Assembly (NCBI GenBank): GCA_964436305.1
Contig: CAYTCI010000010.1
Span: 9,253-73,252 of the forward strand
Direction of reading: 5' to 3'
Length of the DNA: 64,000 nucleotides
Source: JAKPUX01 sp964436305
GTDB taxonomy: Bacteria > Zhuqueibacterota > Zhuqueibacteria > Residuimicrobiales > Residuimicrobiaceae
The position numbers were made by a program, and so were the translations under genes. Below the pieces are notes generated by a model. The model searched no databases. It was not told the DNA's origin and worked only from the letters and a program-made list of their open reading frames with translations. Shown piece after piece: positions 44,995 through 53,292 of the stretch (positions are counted from its first letter, which is position 1; every line of letters starts with the position of its first letter).

Positions 44995-46050
44995 CTATAA
45001 TTCAAGTTTGACCACCGCGCTGAGGTTGTGCGGCTGATCGGGATCCTGGTTCCGGTGAAGGGCATTGTAATAGCCGAGCAGTTGCAGAACCGGCATGTAG
45101 AGCAGGGCATTGGCGAGGTCGCCACCCGGACCCGGAACACCGAGATGAAAATCGGCCTCTTTTGGCACGCAGGTGAGGCTGGCATCGTGCAGCAGCAGGA
45201 TCTGCGCCCCGAGCTTTTTCATATCGGCGGCCATTTTCAATTCATACTCCAACCCTCGTTCCGAGAGGAGGAGGGTGATCAGGGTCTCCGAGGTCGTCGT
45301 CGACATCGGGCCATGCCGGTACTCGAGGGCATGAAAACTGCGTGAAGCGGAAAGGGACATTTCGTTCATCTTGAGCGCCGCTTCATTGGCCAGGCCGTAA
45401 AAAGGGCCCTGGGCGAGGAAGACGAACTGGTTGAAGGAGTGCGCGATGATCGCGGGCAGGAGTGCATCGGCCTGGGTCAGCACCGCTGCCGCTGCCGCCG
45501 GCAGGGCTTCCAGCTGGGCAACTTGCCCGGTCAACTCGCGTCCTTGCAGGGCGCATTGCACCAGGCTCAAGAGCATGGTGGTGAAAGAGCCGGTCATGAC
45601 GACGCTTTGCTCGGCCGGAAAGGGGAAGGCGATCTGGTGATGGCCGGCGCGGGCCAGTGGCGATTCGGGGTCGCACGAGATGCAGAGGACGGGGATGCCG
45701 AGCTCGTGGCGCGTTTTTTCGACCGCCCGGACGATCTCGGTGGTGGTGCCGGAGCGCGAAAAGGCAACGGTCAGGATGCGCTCGTGCGGATTGAAGACCA
45801 GTTCGGGATAGATCAGGATTTCGGAGGCCGGCACTGCCTTGCTGCGCAGTCCGGTGAGGCCGGAAAAGAGCGCTGCCGCTGTCTGGGCCAGGTAAAAGGA
45901 GGTGCCGCAGCCGGTGAAGACCCAAAGGTGTTCCCGGTACTGCTGCAGCAGCCCCTGGTGTTCCTGGTGGCGCGCGGCGAGTGCATGAATGGCGCCGCGC
46001 CAGATTTCCGGCTGGCGGTGGATCTCTTGGTAGGTGAAATTATCGTTCAT
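44995..46050 (-). CDS. SIS-domain sugar isomerase/deaminase (AgaS/GlmS-C-like)
   Basis: 351 residues with two SIS domains as in AgaS and the isomerase half of GlmS: VFTGCGTSFYLAQTAAALF, VAFSRSGTTTEIVRAV, MTGSFTTMLLSLV and the C-terminal EYRHGPMS loop. These proteins convert amino-sugar or ketose phosphates between aldose and ketose forms, sometimes with deamination. In galactosamine pathways AgaS yields tagatose 6-phosphate, which matches the kinase and GatZ-like gene that follow. An upstream ATG adds five residues (46065); the start at 46050 fits the family better. Confidence 0.85.
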   Translation of the reverse strand: MNDNFTYQEIHRQPEIWRGAIHALAARHQEHQGLLQQYREHLWVFTGCGTSFYLAQTAAALFSGLTGLRSKAVPASEILIYPELVFNPHERILTVAFSRSGTTTEIVRAVEKTRHELGIPVLCISCDPESPLARAGHHQIAFPFPAEQSVVMTGSFTTMLLSLVQCALQGRELTGQVAQLEALPAAAAAVLTQADALLPAIIAHSFNQFVFLAQGPFYGLANEAALKMNEMSLSASRSFHALEYRHGPMSTTTSETLITLLLSERGLEYELKMAADMKKLGAQILLLHDASLTCVPKEADFHLGVPGPGGDLANALLYMPVLQLLGYYNALHRNQDPDQPHNLSAVVKLEL

Positions 46051-46095
46051 AGGTTTCTTTCGCATGAGAGTGCCAGAGGATTATCAGTGAACCGC

Positions 46096-48219
46096 TTACA
46101 TGATGACCAGGAATTTGCCCTGTGTTCTTCCCAGCGGTGATTCAATATAGTAGAAGTAGAGTCCGGCGGCGACCAGCTGCTGATCCTCATTTTTGAGATC
46201 CCAGAGGGCGATGCTCGGCGCGAGGGCGGAGCCGGCGAAGTGTTCGATGGTGCGCACTTTCTCGCCCGCCGAGTTGAAGATCCGAATGGTCGCTTCAGCC
46301 GGCAGATAAGTGAATTGCAGCTGTTTCTCCGTGCCAACCTCCCAGCCGGAGGCCACCACATAGGGATTGGGCACGACCTTGACCTGATCAAGAACGGAAC
46401 GGGCGACCGGGGCGTGCGGCACAACCGCGACGGTGTTGGAGCCGGTTTTGGGCTGCGAGGCCGCGGTATTTTCCAGTGGACCGGTGATGCCGTTGCCGGT
46501 GTCGTAGGCGGCGATGTAGTAGCGGTAGTTGAGGCCGTTGATCAGCTGGTCATCGATATAGACGTGTACCGAATCGCCGCGTTTGAAGTAGCCGAGGGTG
46601 TCGGTATCGACCACCTTGGTGAGCGGCAGGCCGGTTTCGCTGCCGAGGTCGAACCAGGCAAATTCGGGCAGGGTGCGGTAATTGCCCTTGATGCCGTCAA
46701 TGCGGTCGAAACGCGCCAGCGGAATATACTTGATCGTGCCGGAGAAATCGGTATAGGTCTCCGTGCCCCAGGTGACGCCCTCATCGGTCGAGCGGTAGAG
46801 CTTGTAGCCCTCGAACTCGGGGTCGCGTTCGCTGCCGGTGCTCCAGATGAGGGTGTTGCGGCCATTGCCCGGCACGATTTCCAGTTGAGGGGCATCCGGG
46901 GCCTTGACCACTTGCCAGCCGGACTCGTAGAGGGTCTGGGCATTGATGGCGTTCTTGTAGAGCTGGGCCTTGGACATGCCGAAGACGGTCGCAAAGATCA
47001 TGGTGTCGGCCTGACCGGGTGCCAGGTCGAAGGGCGCGGAGCCCATCACCTGGATACCGTCCGAGCCCTGGCCCAGATAGTAGCCCTGGCCGCCCTCGAG
47101 GGCATCGGCGACGCCGTTGTGATCGAAATCGTCGTCGATGCCATCCTTGTTGCTGTCTTCCGGATCGCCCTGGTTGGCGAGATTGTAGCGGAAGTAGAGC
47201 TCCTTGCTGGCGCCATTGCCGCTGGGGGTGGTCGCCTCCATCCAGAAATTGAAGGCATCGTAGGTGGCCACCTTTTTGCTGGGACCGGGCATACGCAGGG
47301 CGATCGTGCCGCCCCAGGCGATCTGATTGGCCGCCAGGCCGCCGCCTGCCGGATTGTCCTCGTAGCCGTTATCGTCGGTGCCATAGGCAAACTGCAGCCG
47401 CGGATCATAATAGTGGCGGTCGGTGTCTCCGGTGCTCGTCGGCGAGAAGGCGAGGGGCAGATAGCCGAAATCGGAGTGGATGCCGACACGGGTCCCGCGG
47501 ATGGGGGCGGTGCCGATGTTGCGGACGACAAAGATCCAGACGATGAAATCCTGATAGAGCTCGCCGGTCCAGGCGAGGCCGCGCATTTCGACCTGGGTGT
47601 TGAGCCAGCGGCGTTCGCTGGTACCGAGATCGGTGCCGCGCCAGGCGTACATGGCCGAATAGGTCTCCTGGTCGGCGATGCGTTCGCCGTGGCGGCCGGC
47701 GCCCGGCCAGCCTTCACTGCCGACGCGCAGGGAGTCGCTGGTCCCGGGGATCAGGAAGGGCCAGCCGCGGTTGGGGCCGCTGCCCGGCCAGGTGGAGCGA
47801 TCGGTGCTCAGGGGCGCCACGGCGCTGCCGACAACCTCGGGATAGGGGGCGTAATGCTCCTCATCCCAGAAGGCGGCCGGACCCTCATCCATCGAACCGT
47901 CGAGGTATTCGAGGCTCTCCGAATTGGCGCCGCTCACCGCGCCGGGATCCTGGGCAGCCGGGGCGCCGATGACGAAGCCGACGCAGGAAGCATAGTTGAT
48001 CCCGCTGCCGGTGGGATACTCGAAGGAGGGCTTGCGCGAGAGTGGAATATTCTGCTCATTGCCGTAGCCGAGCAGCCCGGTATTGTTGAACTGGGTGCTC
48101 AGCCGGTTGATGTTCATCGTATTCCAGCGCTGATACAACATCGGATCGGTCTGGGCGGACAGCAGCGAGACCACCAGCAAGAGGCCCAGGCCTGCCAACA
48201 AAAGGGTGCGTTTTATCAT
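46096..48219 (-). CDS. Large exported protein with C-terminal sorting domain
   Basis: 707 residues. Signal peptide MIKRTLLLAGLGLLLVVSLLSAQ; a large beta-rich body with no recognised enzyme motif, including an Fn3-like stretch near residues 440-600 (NTLIWSTGSERDPEFEGYKLY, GLNYRYYIAAYDTGNG), and a sorting-type end starting at VKVVPNPYVVASGW and closing GKFLVIM. The type is common next to PorV-like proteins and TonB receptors in Calditrichota-type genomes. It sits between the lipoprotein and the isomerase genes, 12 and 45 bases away, so is part of the same run. It may be a surface protein that binds the operon's substrate. Confidence 0.7.
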   Translation of the reverse strand: MIKRTLLLAGLGLLLVVSLLSAQTDPMLYQRWNTMNINRLSTQFNNTGLLGYGNEQNIPLSRKPSFEYPTGSGINYASCVGFVIGAPAAQDPGAVSGANSESLEYLDGSMDEGPAAFWDEEHYAPYPEVVGSAVAPLSTDRSTWPGSGPNRGWPFLIPGTSDSLRVGSEGWPGAGRHGERIADQETYSAMYAWRGTDLGTSERRWLNTQVEMRGLAWTGELYQDFIVWIFVVRNIGTAPIRGTRVGIHSDFGYLPLAFSPTSTGDTDRHYYDPRLQFAYGTDDNGYEDNPAGGGLAANQIAWGGTIALRMPGPSKKVATYDAFNFWMEATTPSGNGASKELYFRYNLANQGDPEDSNKDGIDDDFDHNGVADALEGGQGYYLGQGSDGIQVMGSAPFDLAPGQADTMIFATVFGMSKAQLYKNAINAQTLYESGWQVVKAPDAPQLEIVPGNGRNTLIWSTGSERDPEFEGYKLYRSTDEGVTWGTETYTDFSGTIKYIPLARFDRIDGIKGNYRTLPEFAWFDLGSETGLPLTKVVDTDTLGYFKRGDSVHVYIDDQLINGLNYRYYIAAYDTGNGITGPLENTAASQPKTGSNTVAVVPHAPVARSVLDQVKVVPNPYVVASGWEVGTEKQLQFTYLPAEATIRIFNSAGEKVRTIEHFAGSALAPSIALWDLKNEDQQLVAAGLYFYYIESPLGRTQGKFLVIM

Positions 48220-48231
48220 AATCCTGCTCGT

Positions 48232-49578
48232 TTAAAGGTTGAACTTGACGGGATTGACGATGATCGACTCGATACCGCTGCTGGCCAGGGCCACCTCGGA
48301 GAGCAACGACAGGCTCCGGCTATCGAGGATGGCCACCGAGGTCGCCAGGGTCACAAACAACACATCGCCGGTGGGCGCCGCCGTGACCGATTTGCAGGCG
48401 GTGGCGAAAGCGCGCGAAGCGAGCAGCGTGCCCGCGGCGGCGTCGAACTTGTAGAGTGACTTGCCGGCGGCGACGAAGTGATAGTCGGAGGTAACGGCGA
48501 TGTCCACCGGTTCGCTGCCGGATGAAAAGGTATAGAGGGTCTGCGGCGCGGCGCCGGTGGCGTCGGTCCGTTTGACCTTCAGTCCCTTGGCGTCACAGAT
48601 GTAGAGGGCGCCGCTGCGGGGATCGGTGCGCAGCTCGCCGAGGATCAGCTTGTCCACCACCGCCGGCAGGCTCTTGAGCGTCGCGCCGGTCGAGGTGTTG
48701 ATGATCAGCAGATCGCGCTTGCTCTGGTCCAGGGTGTAGAGGATGGCGCCGTCCGGGGAGAGCGCCAGCTTGCCGGGATAAAAGCTGGTGGTGAATTTGG
48801 AATCGAGGGCCAGCGTGGGCAGATGGATCCGCGAGATCGCCTTGCCGTTGACGCTGATCACGTAGAGATAATCGCCGGCGGCCTCAACCTGTGAGGGATT
48901 GGCAGCGACGGCGATGCTTTTCACCACGGTCATCGAGGAGGCATCGATGAAAACCACCTCGTTTTTGCCGGTATTGGCCAGGGCGACATAGCGGCCGTCC
49001 GGGGTGACAGCCGCATCCTCCGGCGCGGTGAAAGCGTTGACCGAGCCGGTCAGGCTGTCCAGCCGGGTGAAACGGCGCAGCGAACCCTCCTTGCGGTCGC
49101 GCAGGTAGAGCGGATTGAAACCGCCGATGGAGTAATCGCCGGCCGAGAAGAACCAGGTCGAGGCGACGACCACGCTGTCGGCAAAGGCGCCGCTGCCATC
49201 CACCTCGATCGTATTCATCTGGCGGTCGCGGATGCCACCGCGCAGCTCGACCGTATAGATCGTGGCTTTGTCCAGCGGCATGTCGGGCTTGAACAGGACC
49301 GTCGAGTCGACCTGGCTGCAGGTGCCAGGAAGGGGGTCGCCCGCGAGGCTTTTCAGCACGACCCGGCCGGTGAAGGAGGCCAGGCTCATGGGCTCGGTGA
49401 ACTGGAACTGGATGGCAGCATCCTGCGGCACGGCCAGTGTGCCGGCCGCCGGCAGGACCGCCTTCTCTTTCGGGCGGGTGATCTCGATGGGCATCACCGG
49501 CTCGCGATTGGGGCACCCCGTTTGCAGGCCGGCGATGGCCGCCACCGCCAGGAGGACCCGAATGTGATTTCTTTTCAT
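48232..49578 (-). CDS. Lipoprotein with Ig-like domain and YncE-type beta-propeller
   Basis: 448 residues. Lipobox GLQTGC with Cys at about residue 22. Residues ~35-135 look like an SbsA-type Ig-like module (AIQFQFTEPMSLASFTG, TIYTVELRGG). The rest is a beta-propeller of YncE/NHL type with repeated VTPDGRYVALANTGKNEVVF and LSPDGAILYTLDQSKRDLLI blades. It is expected on the outer membrane, perhaps taking the substrate-capture place that SusD has in Bacteroidota. No catalytic residues found. Tightly spaced with its neighbours. Confidence 0.78.
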   Translation of the reverse strand: MKRNHIRVLLAVAAIAGLQTGCPNREPVMPIEITRPKEKAVLPAAGTLAVPQDAAIQFQFTEPMSLASFTGRVVLKSLAGDPLPGTCSQVDSTVLFKPDMPLDKATIYTVELRGGIRDRQMNTIEVDGSGAFADSVVVASTWFFSAGDYSIGGFNPLYLRDRKEGSLRRFTRLDSLTGSVNAFTAPEDAAVTPDGRYVALANTGKNEVVFIDASSMTVVKSIAVAANPSQVEAAGDYLYVISVNGKAISRIHLPTLALDSKFTTSFYPGKLALSPDGAILYTLDQSKRDLLIINTSTGATLKSLPAVVDKLILGELRTDPRSGALYICDAKGLKVKRTDATGAAPQTLYTFSSGSEPVDIAVTSDYHFVAAGKSLYKFDAAAGTLLASRAFATACKSVTAAPTGDVLFVTLATSVAILDSRSLSLLSEVALASSGIESIIVNPVKFNL

Positions 49579-49599
49579 GATGGCTCTCGTTTTACAGAG

Positions 49600-50616
49600 T
49601 TAGAAATTCACGGCCACGGAAAATTGATGGATATTGGAAAACTGGCCGAAATCGGTATAGGCATAATCGATATAGACCTGCCCGAGGAAGCTGGCCGGCA
49701 CCAGCAGACCGGCCCCGGCGGAGAGCGAGACCTCGTCGTAGTTGAAACGATAGCCGGCGCGCAGGGCGAGCATCTTCTTGAGGGTCAGGGTGGTGCCGAG
49801 GTTATGCCGGGTGCCAAAATCGCGGGCATCGTTGATTGCATAACTGCCGGACCAGACCAGATCATTACGCTGGACCAGGTTGGTGGCGACACCCAACCGG
49901 AAGGTCATCGGCATGTCCCAGGACTTGGTCTCGAGCACGGCAGGGACCTGCTTGTTGGTCGGGCTGCCTGAAACGACGTGGGTCACCAGCAGGTCGTTGC
50001 CGTTGAACTGCAGGGCGCCGCCAAAGTTGGTGAGGGCGATACCGATCTTCATGTTGTTGAAAAAAGAGGTCTCGAAGACGCTGCCGATGTCAAAGGCGAA
50101 CGCACCCGCGGTCACCTGGGCCAGCTGCTCCCGGATGTACTTGAACTTGCCTCCGACCGAGAAGCGATCGGTCAGATTACGCGCCAGGGCGGCCCCGAGG
50201 GCAAGATCACTGGCGCTGACGACACGTCCGGTGCCATCCTGCTTGAGCAGGGTGGTCTCCTGGATATCGCCGGAGCCAAAGTAGGTGAGGTCCAGGCCGG
50301 CGGTGAATCCGCTCAGCGGCAGGGTGACCGCCACGTTGGTAAAACTGGTTTCCACCAGCCAGCTGGAGCGGGTAAAGACAGCGCTCGATTTGGGAATACG
50401 GCTGATCGTGCCGGGATTGCACCAGAGGCTGGAGGCATCCTGGGCGAGGGTCAGGTCGGATTCCCCGCTGCCTACATAGGCGGCCCCCATGGCCACCTTA
50501 AGAAAGTTGGCAGCGGAGGTTCCCTTGTAACTGACGCCCTGGGCGAGCGCGGATCCGGAGAGGATCAGTGCAGCGGCCGCCAGCGGCAATAGCAGTTTCA
50601 GGATGGATCTTTTCAT
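49600..50616 (-). CDS. PorV/PorQ-like outer-membrane barrel protein
   Basis: 338 residues. The N-terminal export signal is followed by the family start (GTSAANFLKVAMGAAYVGSG, then SLWCNPGTIS), which matches the PorV/UPF0164 group of FadL-like barrels, and the sequence ends in an amphipathic strand with terminal Phe (FSVAVNF), as barrels do. PorV shuttles sorting-domain proteins to the attachment complex of type IX secretion; a solute channel is the other possibility. The start at 50616 follows AAGGAG, which lies in the stop region of the TonB receptor gene. Confidence 0.8.
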   Translation of the reverse strand: MKRSILKLLLPLAAAALILSGSALAQGVSYKGTSAANFLKVAMGAAYVGSGESDLTLAQDASSLWCNPGTISRIPKSSAVFTRSSWLVETSFTNVAVTLPLSGFTAGLDLTYFGSGDIQETTLLKQDGTGRVVSASDLALGAALARNLTDRFSVGGKFKYIREQLAQVTAGAFAFDIGSVFETSFFNNMKIGIALTNFGGALQFNGNDLLVTHVVSGSPTNKQVPAVLETKSWDMPMTFRLGVATNLVQRNDLVWSGSYAINDARDFGTRHNLGTTLTLKKMLALRAGYRFNYDEVSLSAGAGLLVPASFLGQVYIDYAYTDFGQFSNIHQFSVAVNF

Positions 50617-50632
50617 GCATCCTCTCCTTGGA

Positions 50633-53179
50633 TCATTCAAGATTAAAGTTCAGACCGATCTGATAACGCCGGCCCGGGCCCCACATGGCCGGATTGTTGG
50701 TATAATCATCCGAAGTGGTCTCGTTGGTATCGACGCCCGGCTGGCCGGAGTCGGCATAGACCCACCAGACATTCTTGTGGTTGAGCAGATTGCTCACCTG
50801 CCCATAGAGGCGGGCAGTCCCCTTCGCCAGCGTCACCTCCTTGAAGAGCATGGCGTCCAGAGAGCTCTGGGTGGGGGAACGTTCGGCGTTGGGCATCAGG
50901 ACATTGAAGGTGTAGGGGAAGCCGCTGCTCAGGCCGCCCATGAGTGAATAGCCCCAGTGGGCGGGGAATTCCATCGTCACGCCGAAGGAAAGGACGTGCG
51001 ATTGATCCCAGTCCGCCGGGAAGGTGCGGGCCAGATCCTGAGCCTGCGAAAAGACCAGCGAGCTGCTCACCAGTGCGCGGGAATAGGTATAGTTGAGGAA
51101 TCCGGTGAAATTGTCGCTCATGCGCTTGGTCATCGAGAGTTCGACGCCCTTGACCGTCGCGAAGTTGATGTTGTCGAAGATGGGATATTTTTGCGCCTTG
51201 ACGATATCGCCGGAGGTTAGATAGCCCTCGGCGATGACGATGCCGATGAGATTGGAGGTTTTGCGATAAAAGCCGGTGATATCGGCGGAGAGCTTGGGCG
51301 CCAGTTGCATCTGGACGCCGAATTCATAGTTGATGGTCTTCTCCTCCTGGATGTCACCCTTGGCGATGGCGCCCTGCACCGAATTGACGTTGGGGGCGGG
51401 GTACATCGAATACTCGCGATTGCTCCCCTGGAAGGCCTTGTAGAAATCAGGGTACTGATAATAGTGACCGTAGCCAAAACGGAAGGCGGCCGCGTCGGAG
51501 ATCGGATAGCTGATGCCGAAACGGGGGCTGAAGTACTGGCGCGGTTTGACCTTGCCGATCTTGCCGTCCGGGGACTTGATGTCTTCGACGAAATCGCGGT
51601 TGGGGTCGATATAGTCGTAGCGCAGGCCGACATTGATCACCATGCCGATGTCATCGAACTCCATCTTGTCGTTGACATAGCCATAGAGTTTTTTCGGCTT
51701 GAAGAAATAGTTCTCGTAGGCATCGCCGCCGTTGGGATTGCGCCGCTGCAGCGAGGTCTTGATGCTCGAGAGCGAGAGGCCGCTGGTGAGGTAATGCTGC
51801 CGGGAGATCTGGCTGTTGAAGGAGCCCTGGGCCTCGATCTTGTCATAATAGCTGTCGAAATAGACCCAGTTTTCGCCGGCGACCGAGAACTCGGCGGTGA
51901 GGATTTCCGAGCGGACGGCGTAGAGCGACAGGTCCGAAAAGACGCGCGAGCGGTAGTCGCGGCGGTATTTCGAGAGGGAAAAGTCGGCGAAGGTGCGCGG
52001 CGAGAAGACGTGCGTCAGCTTGAAGTAACCGAGATAGTCGTTAAGGGTAACGCGCGGCGTGCCGTAAGGATTGTACTTGAAAAAGTGGTCGTAAACACCC
52101 TGTTGGGTCTCGGCGGCATAGTAGCCAAGGCGCAACTTGAGGGGTTTGCTCACCTGCCAGATCGCCTTGCCGAAGGCCATGCGGGTGTCGCGGTAGGCCA
52201 TGGGCACCACCTCGGGCGATCCGCTCTTGTCGGTGCCACGGGAGTCGACCCAGTTGGGGTAGAGATAGCCGTTGATGTAGCCATCGGAGGAGTAAGTGCG
52301 GGCCGAGGAGGCCAGGGTGAGATTCTTCACCCCAGGTACCGGGCCGCTGATCGCCGCCTCAACATTGTACTCTTTCTGGCTGCCCGATTTTTTGCCGAGA
52401 TTGTCGGTCAGGACGGCGGCCTGGGCTTTCCAGCGGTTGGTAATGTTGTCGATGGGCTGCATGAGGATGACGCCGGACATGGCCTCGCCATACTGGGGGC
52501 CGAAGGTGCCGGTCAGGGTCTGCAGGGATTGGAGGGTGTACTGGCCGAGGACATCGAGGTTATAGCCGCCCCAGAGACCGTCGTTGACGGTGATGCCGTC
52601 GAAGAGATAAAGGGTTTCGTTGGTGCGGCCGCCGCGGAAATGGAGGCCATCGTTGGGGATAGTCGCGAACTGGCCGAAGACCGGCTGGGAGTTGACCGGC
52701 GTGGTGGCGATGTCGCGGGTGATACCGGCCTGCTTGGTAAAAAGATCGCGGATCGACATCTGCGCCGGCATCATCTCGATATCGTTGAGGTCCAGTCCCT
52801 GCATCTTGGAGGTCAGGTCCTTCTGGACGGCCGGACGGGTGTACTGGATGACCACCTCGGGCATCTCGATCATGGTCGACTGCAGGGTGAAATTGAGCCG
52901 GGTCGTCAGTCCGGCCTCGACCTTGACCTTGTCGACCCGTTTCGGGCCGTAGCCCACTGCGCTGGCTTTGAGATTGTAGGTGCCGGGCGGGATGTTGATG
53001 ATGAAATACTCGCCCTCGACGCTGGCCGCCGCACCCATCGAGGTACCGTCGATTATGATATTGGCGCCCACGACCGGCTCTTTTTTCTCATCGATGATTT
53101 TGCCGGAGATCTTGCCCGTCGTTTGGGCCAGGAGCAATCCCGGCAAAAGGCAAAGAAGAAAAAGAAGTTTGTGTTTCAC
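50633..53179 (-). CDS. TonB-dependent outer-membrane receptor with carboxypeptidase-regulatory N-terminus
   Basis: 848 residues. Signal peptide, then a CarboxypepD_reg-like domain (residues ~20-105: GKISGKIIDEKKEPVVGANI, GEYFIINIPPGTYNLKASAV), a plug domain (IRDLFTKQAGI, HFRGGRTNETLYLFDGITV) and a 22-strand barrel ending YQIGLNFNLE. This is the SusC/outer-membrane receptor type that imports oligosaccharides or chelates with energy from TonB. The start codon is GTG. It is the first gene of the nine-gene run and no SusD is encoded beside it. A weak promoter match (TGATTC-N17-TAATAG) lies upstream. Confidence 0.92.
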   Translation of the reverse strand: MKHKLLFLLCLLPGLLLAQTTGKISGKIIDEKKEPVVGANIIIDGTSMGAAASVEGEYFIINIPPGTYNLKASAVGYGPKRVDKVKVEAGLTTRLNFTLQSTMIEMPEVVIQYTRPAVQKDLTSKMQGLDLNDIEMMPAQMSIRDLFTKQAGITRDIATTPVNSQPVFGQFATIPNDGLHFRGGRTNETLYLFDGITVNDGLWGGYNLDVLGQYTLQSLQTLTGTFGPQYGEAMSGVILMQPIDNITNRWKAQAAVLTDNLGKKSGSQKEYNVEAAISGPVPGVKNLTLASSARTYSSDGYINGYLYPNWVDSRGTDKSGSPEVVPMAYRDTRMAFGKAIWQVSKPLKLRLGYYAAETQQGVYDHFFKYNPYGTPRVTLNDYLGYFKLTHVFSPRTFADFSLSKYRRDYRSRVFSDLSLYAVRSEILTAEFSVAGENWVYFDSYYDKIEAQGSFNSQISRQHYLTSGLSLSSIKTSLQRRNPNGGDAYENYFFKPKKLYGYVNDKMEFDDIGMVINVGLRYDYIDPNRDFVEDIKSPDGKIGKVKPRQYFSPRFGISYPISDAAAFRFGYGHYYQYPDFYKAFQGSNREYSMYPAPNVNSVQGAIAKGDIQEEKTINYEFGVQMQLAPKLSADITGFYRKTSNLIGIVIAEGYLTSGDIVKAQKYPIFDNINFATVKGVELSMTKRMSDNFTGFLNYTYSRALVSSSLVFSQAQDLARTFPADWDQSHVLSFGVTMEFPAHWGYSLMGGLSSGFPYTFNVLMPNAERSPTQSSLDAMLFKEVTLAKGTARLYGQVSNLLNHKNVWWVYADSGQPGVDTNETTSDDYTNNPAMWGPGRRYQIGLNFNLE

Positions 53180-53240
53180 AGGAGCGTACTCCTTCTGGCT
53201 ATTAGCATGGGTGATGGTCTTGAATCAGGACTGCCGCCCG

Positions 53241-53279
53241 GGCGAAAGCAGCGGCCAATCCAGGCCGCTGCTTTTCGCC
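53241..53279 (-). terminator. Hairpin after the double beta-helix gene
   Basis: A 16-base-pair stem with one bulged base (53241-53256 with 53263-53279) and 6-base loop, 14 bases after the stop codon. No U-tract on the minus strand. Confidence 0.55.
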
Positions 53280-53292
53280 GGTGCGGATTCTT

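Noticed and set aside
46240..48459. 739-residue frame antisense to the 707-residue exported protein
   Set aside because: Opposite strand of a protein with signal peptide and sorting domain; runs past the gene boundary without start signals.
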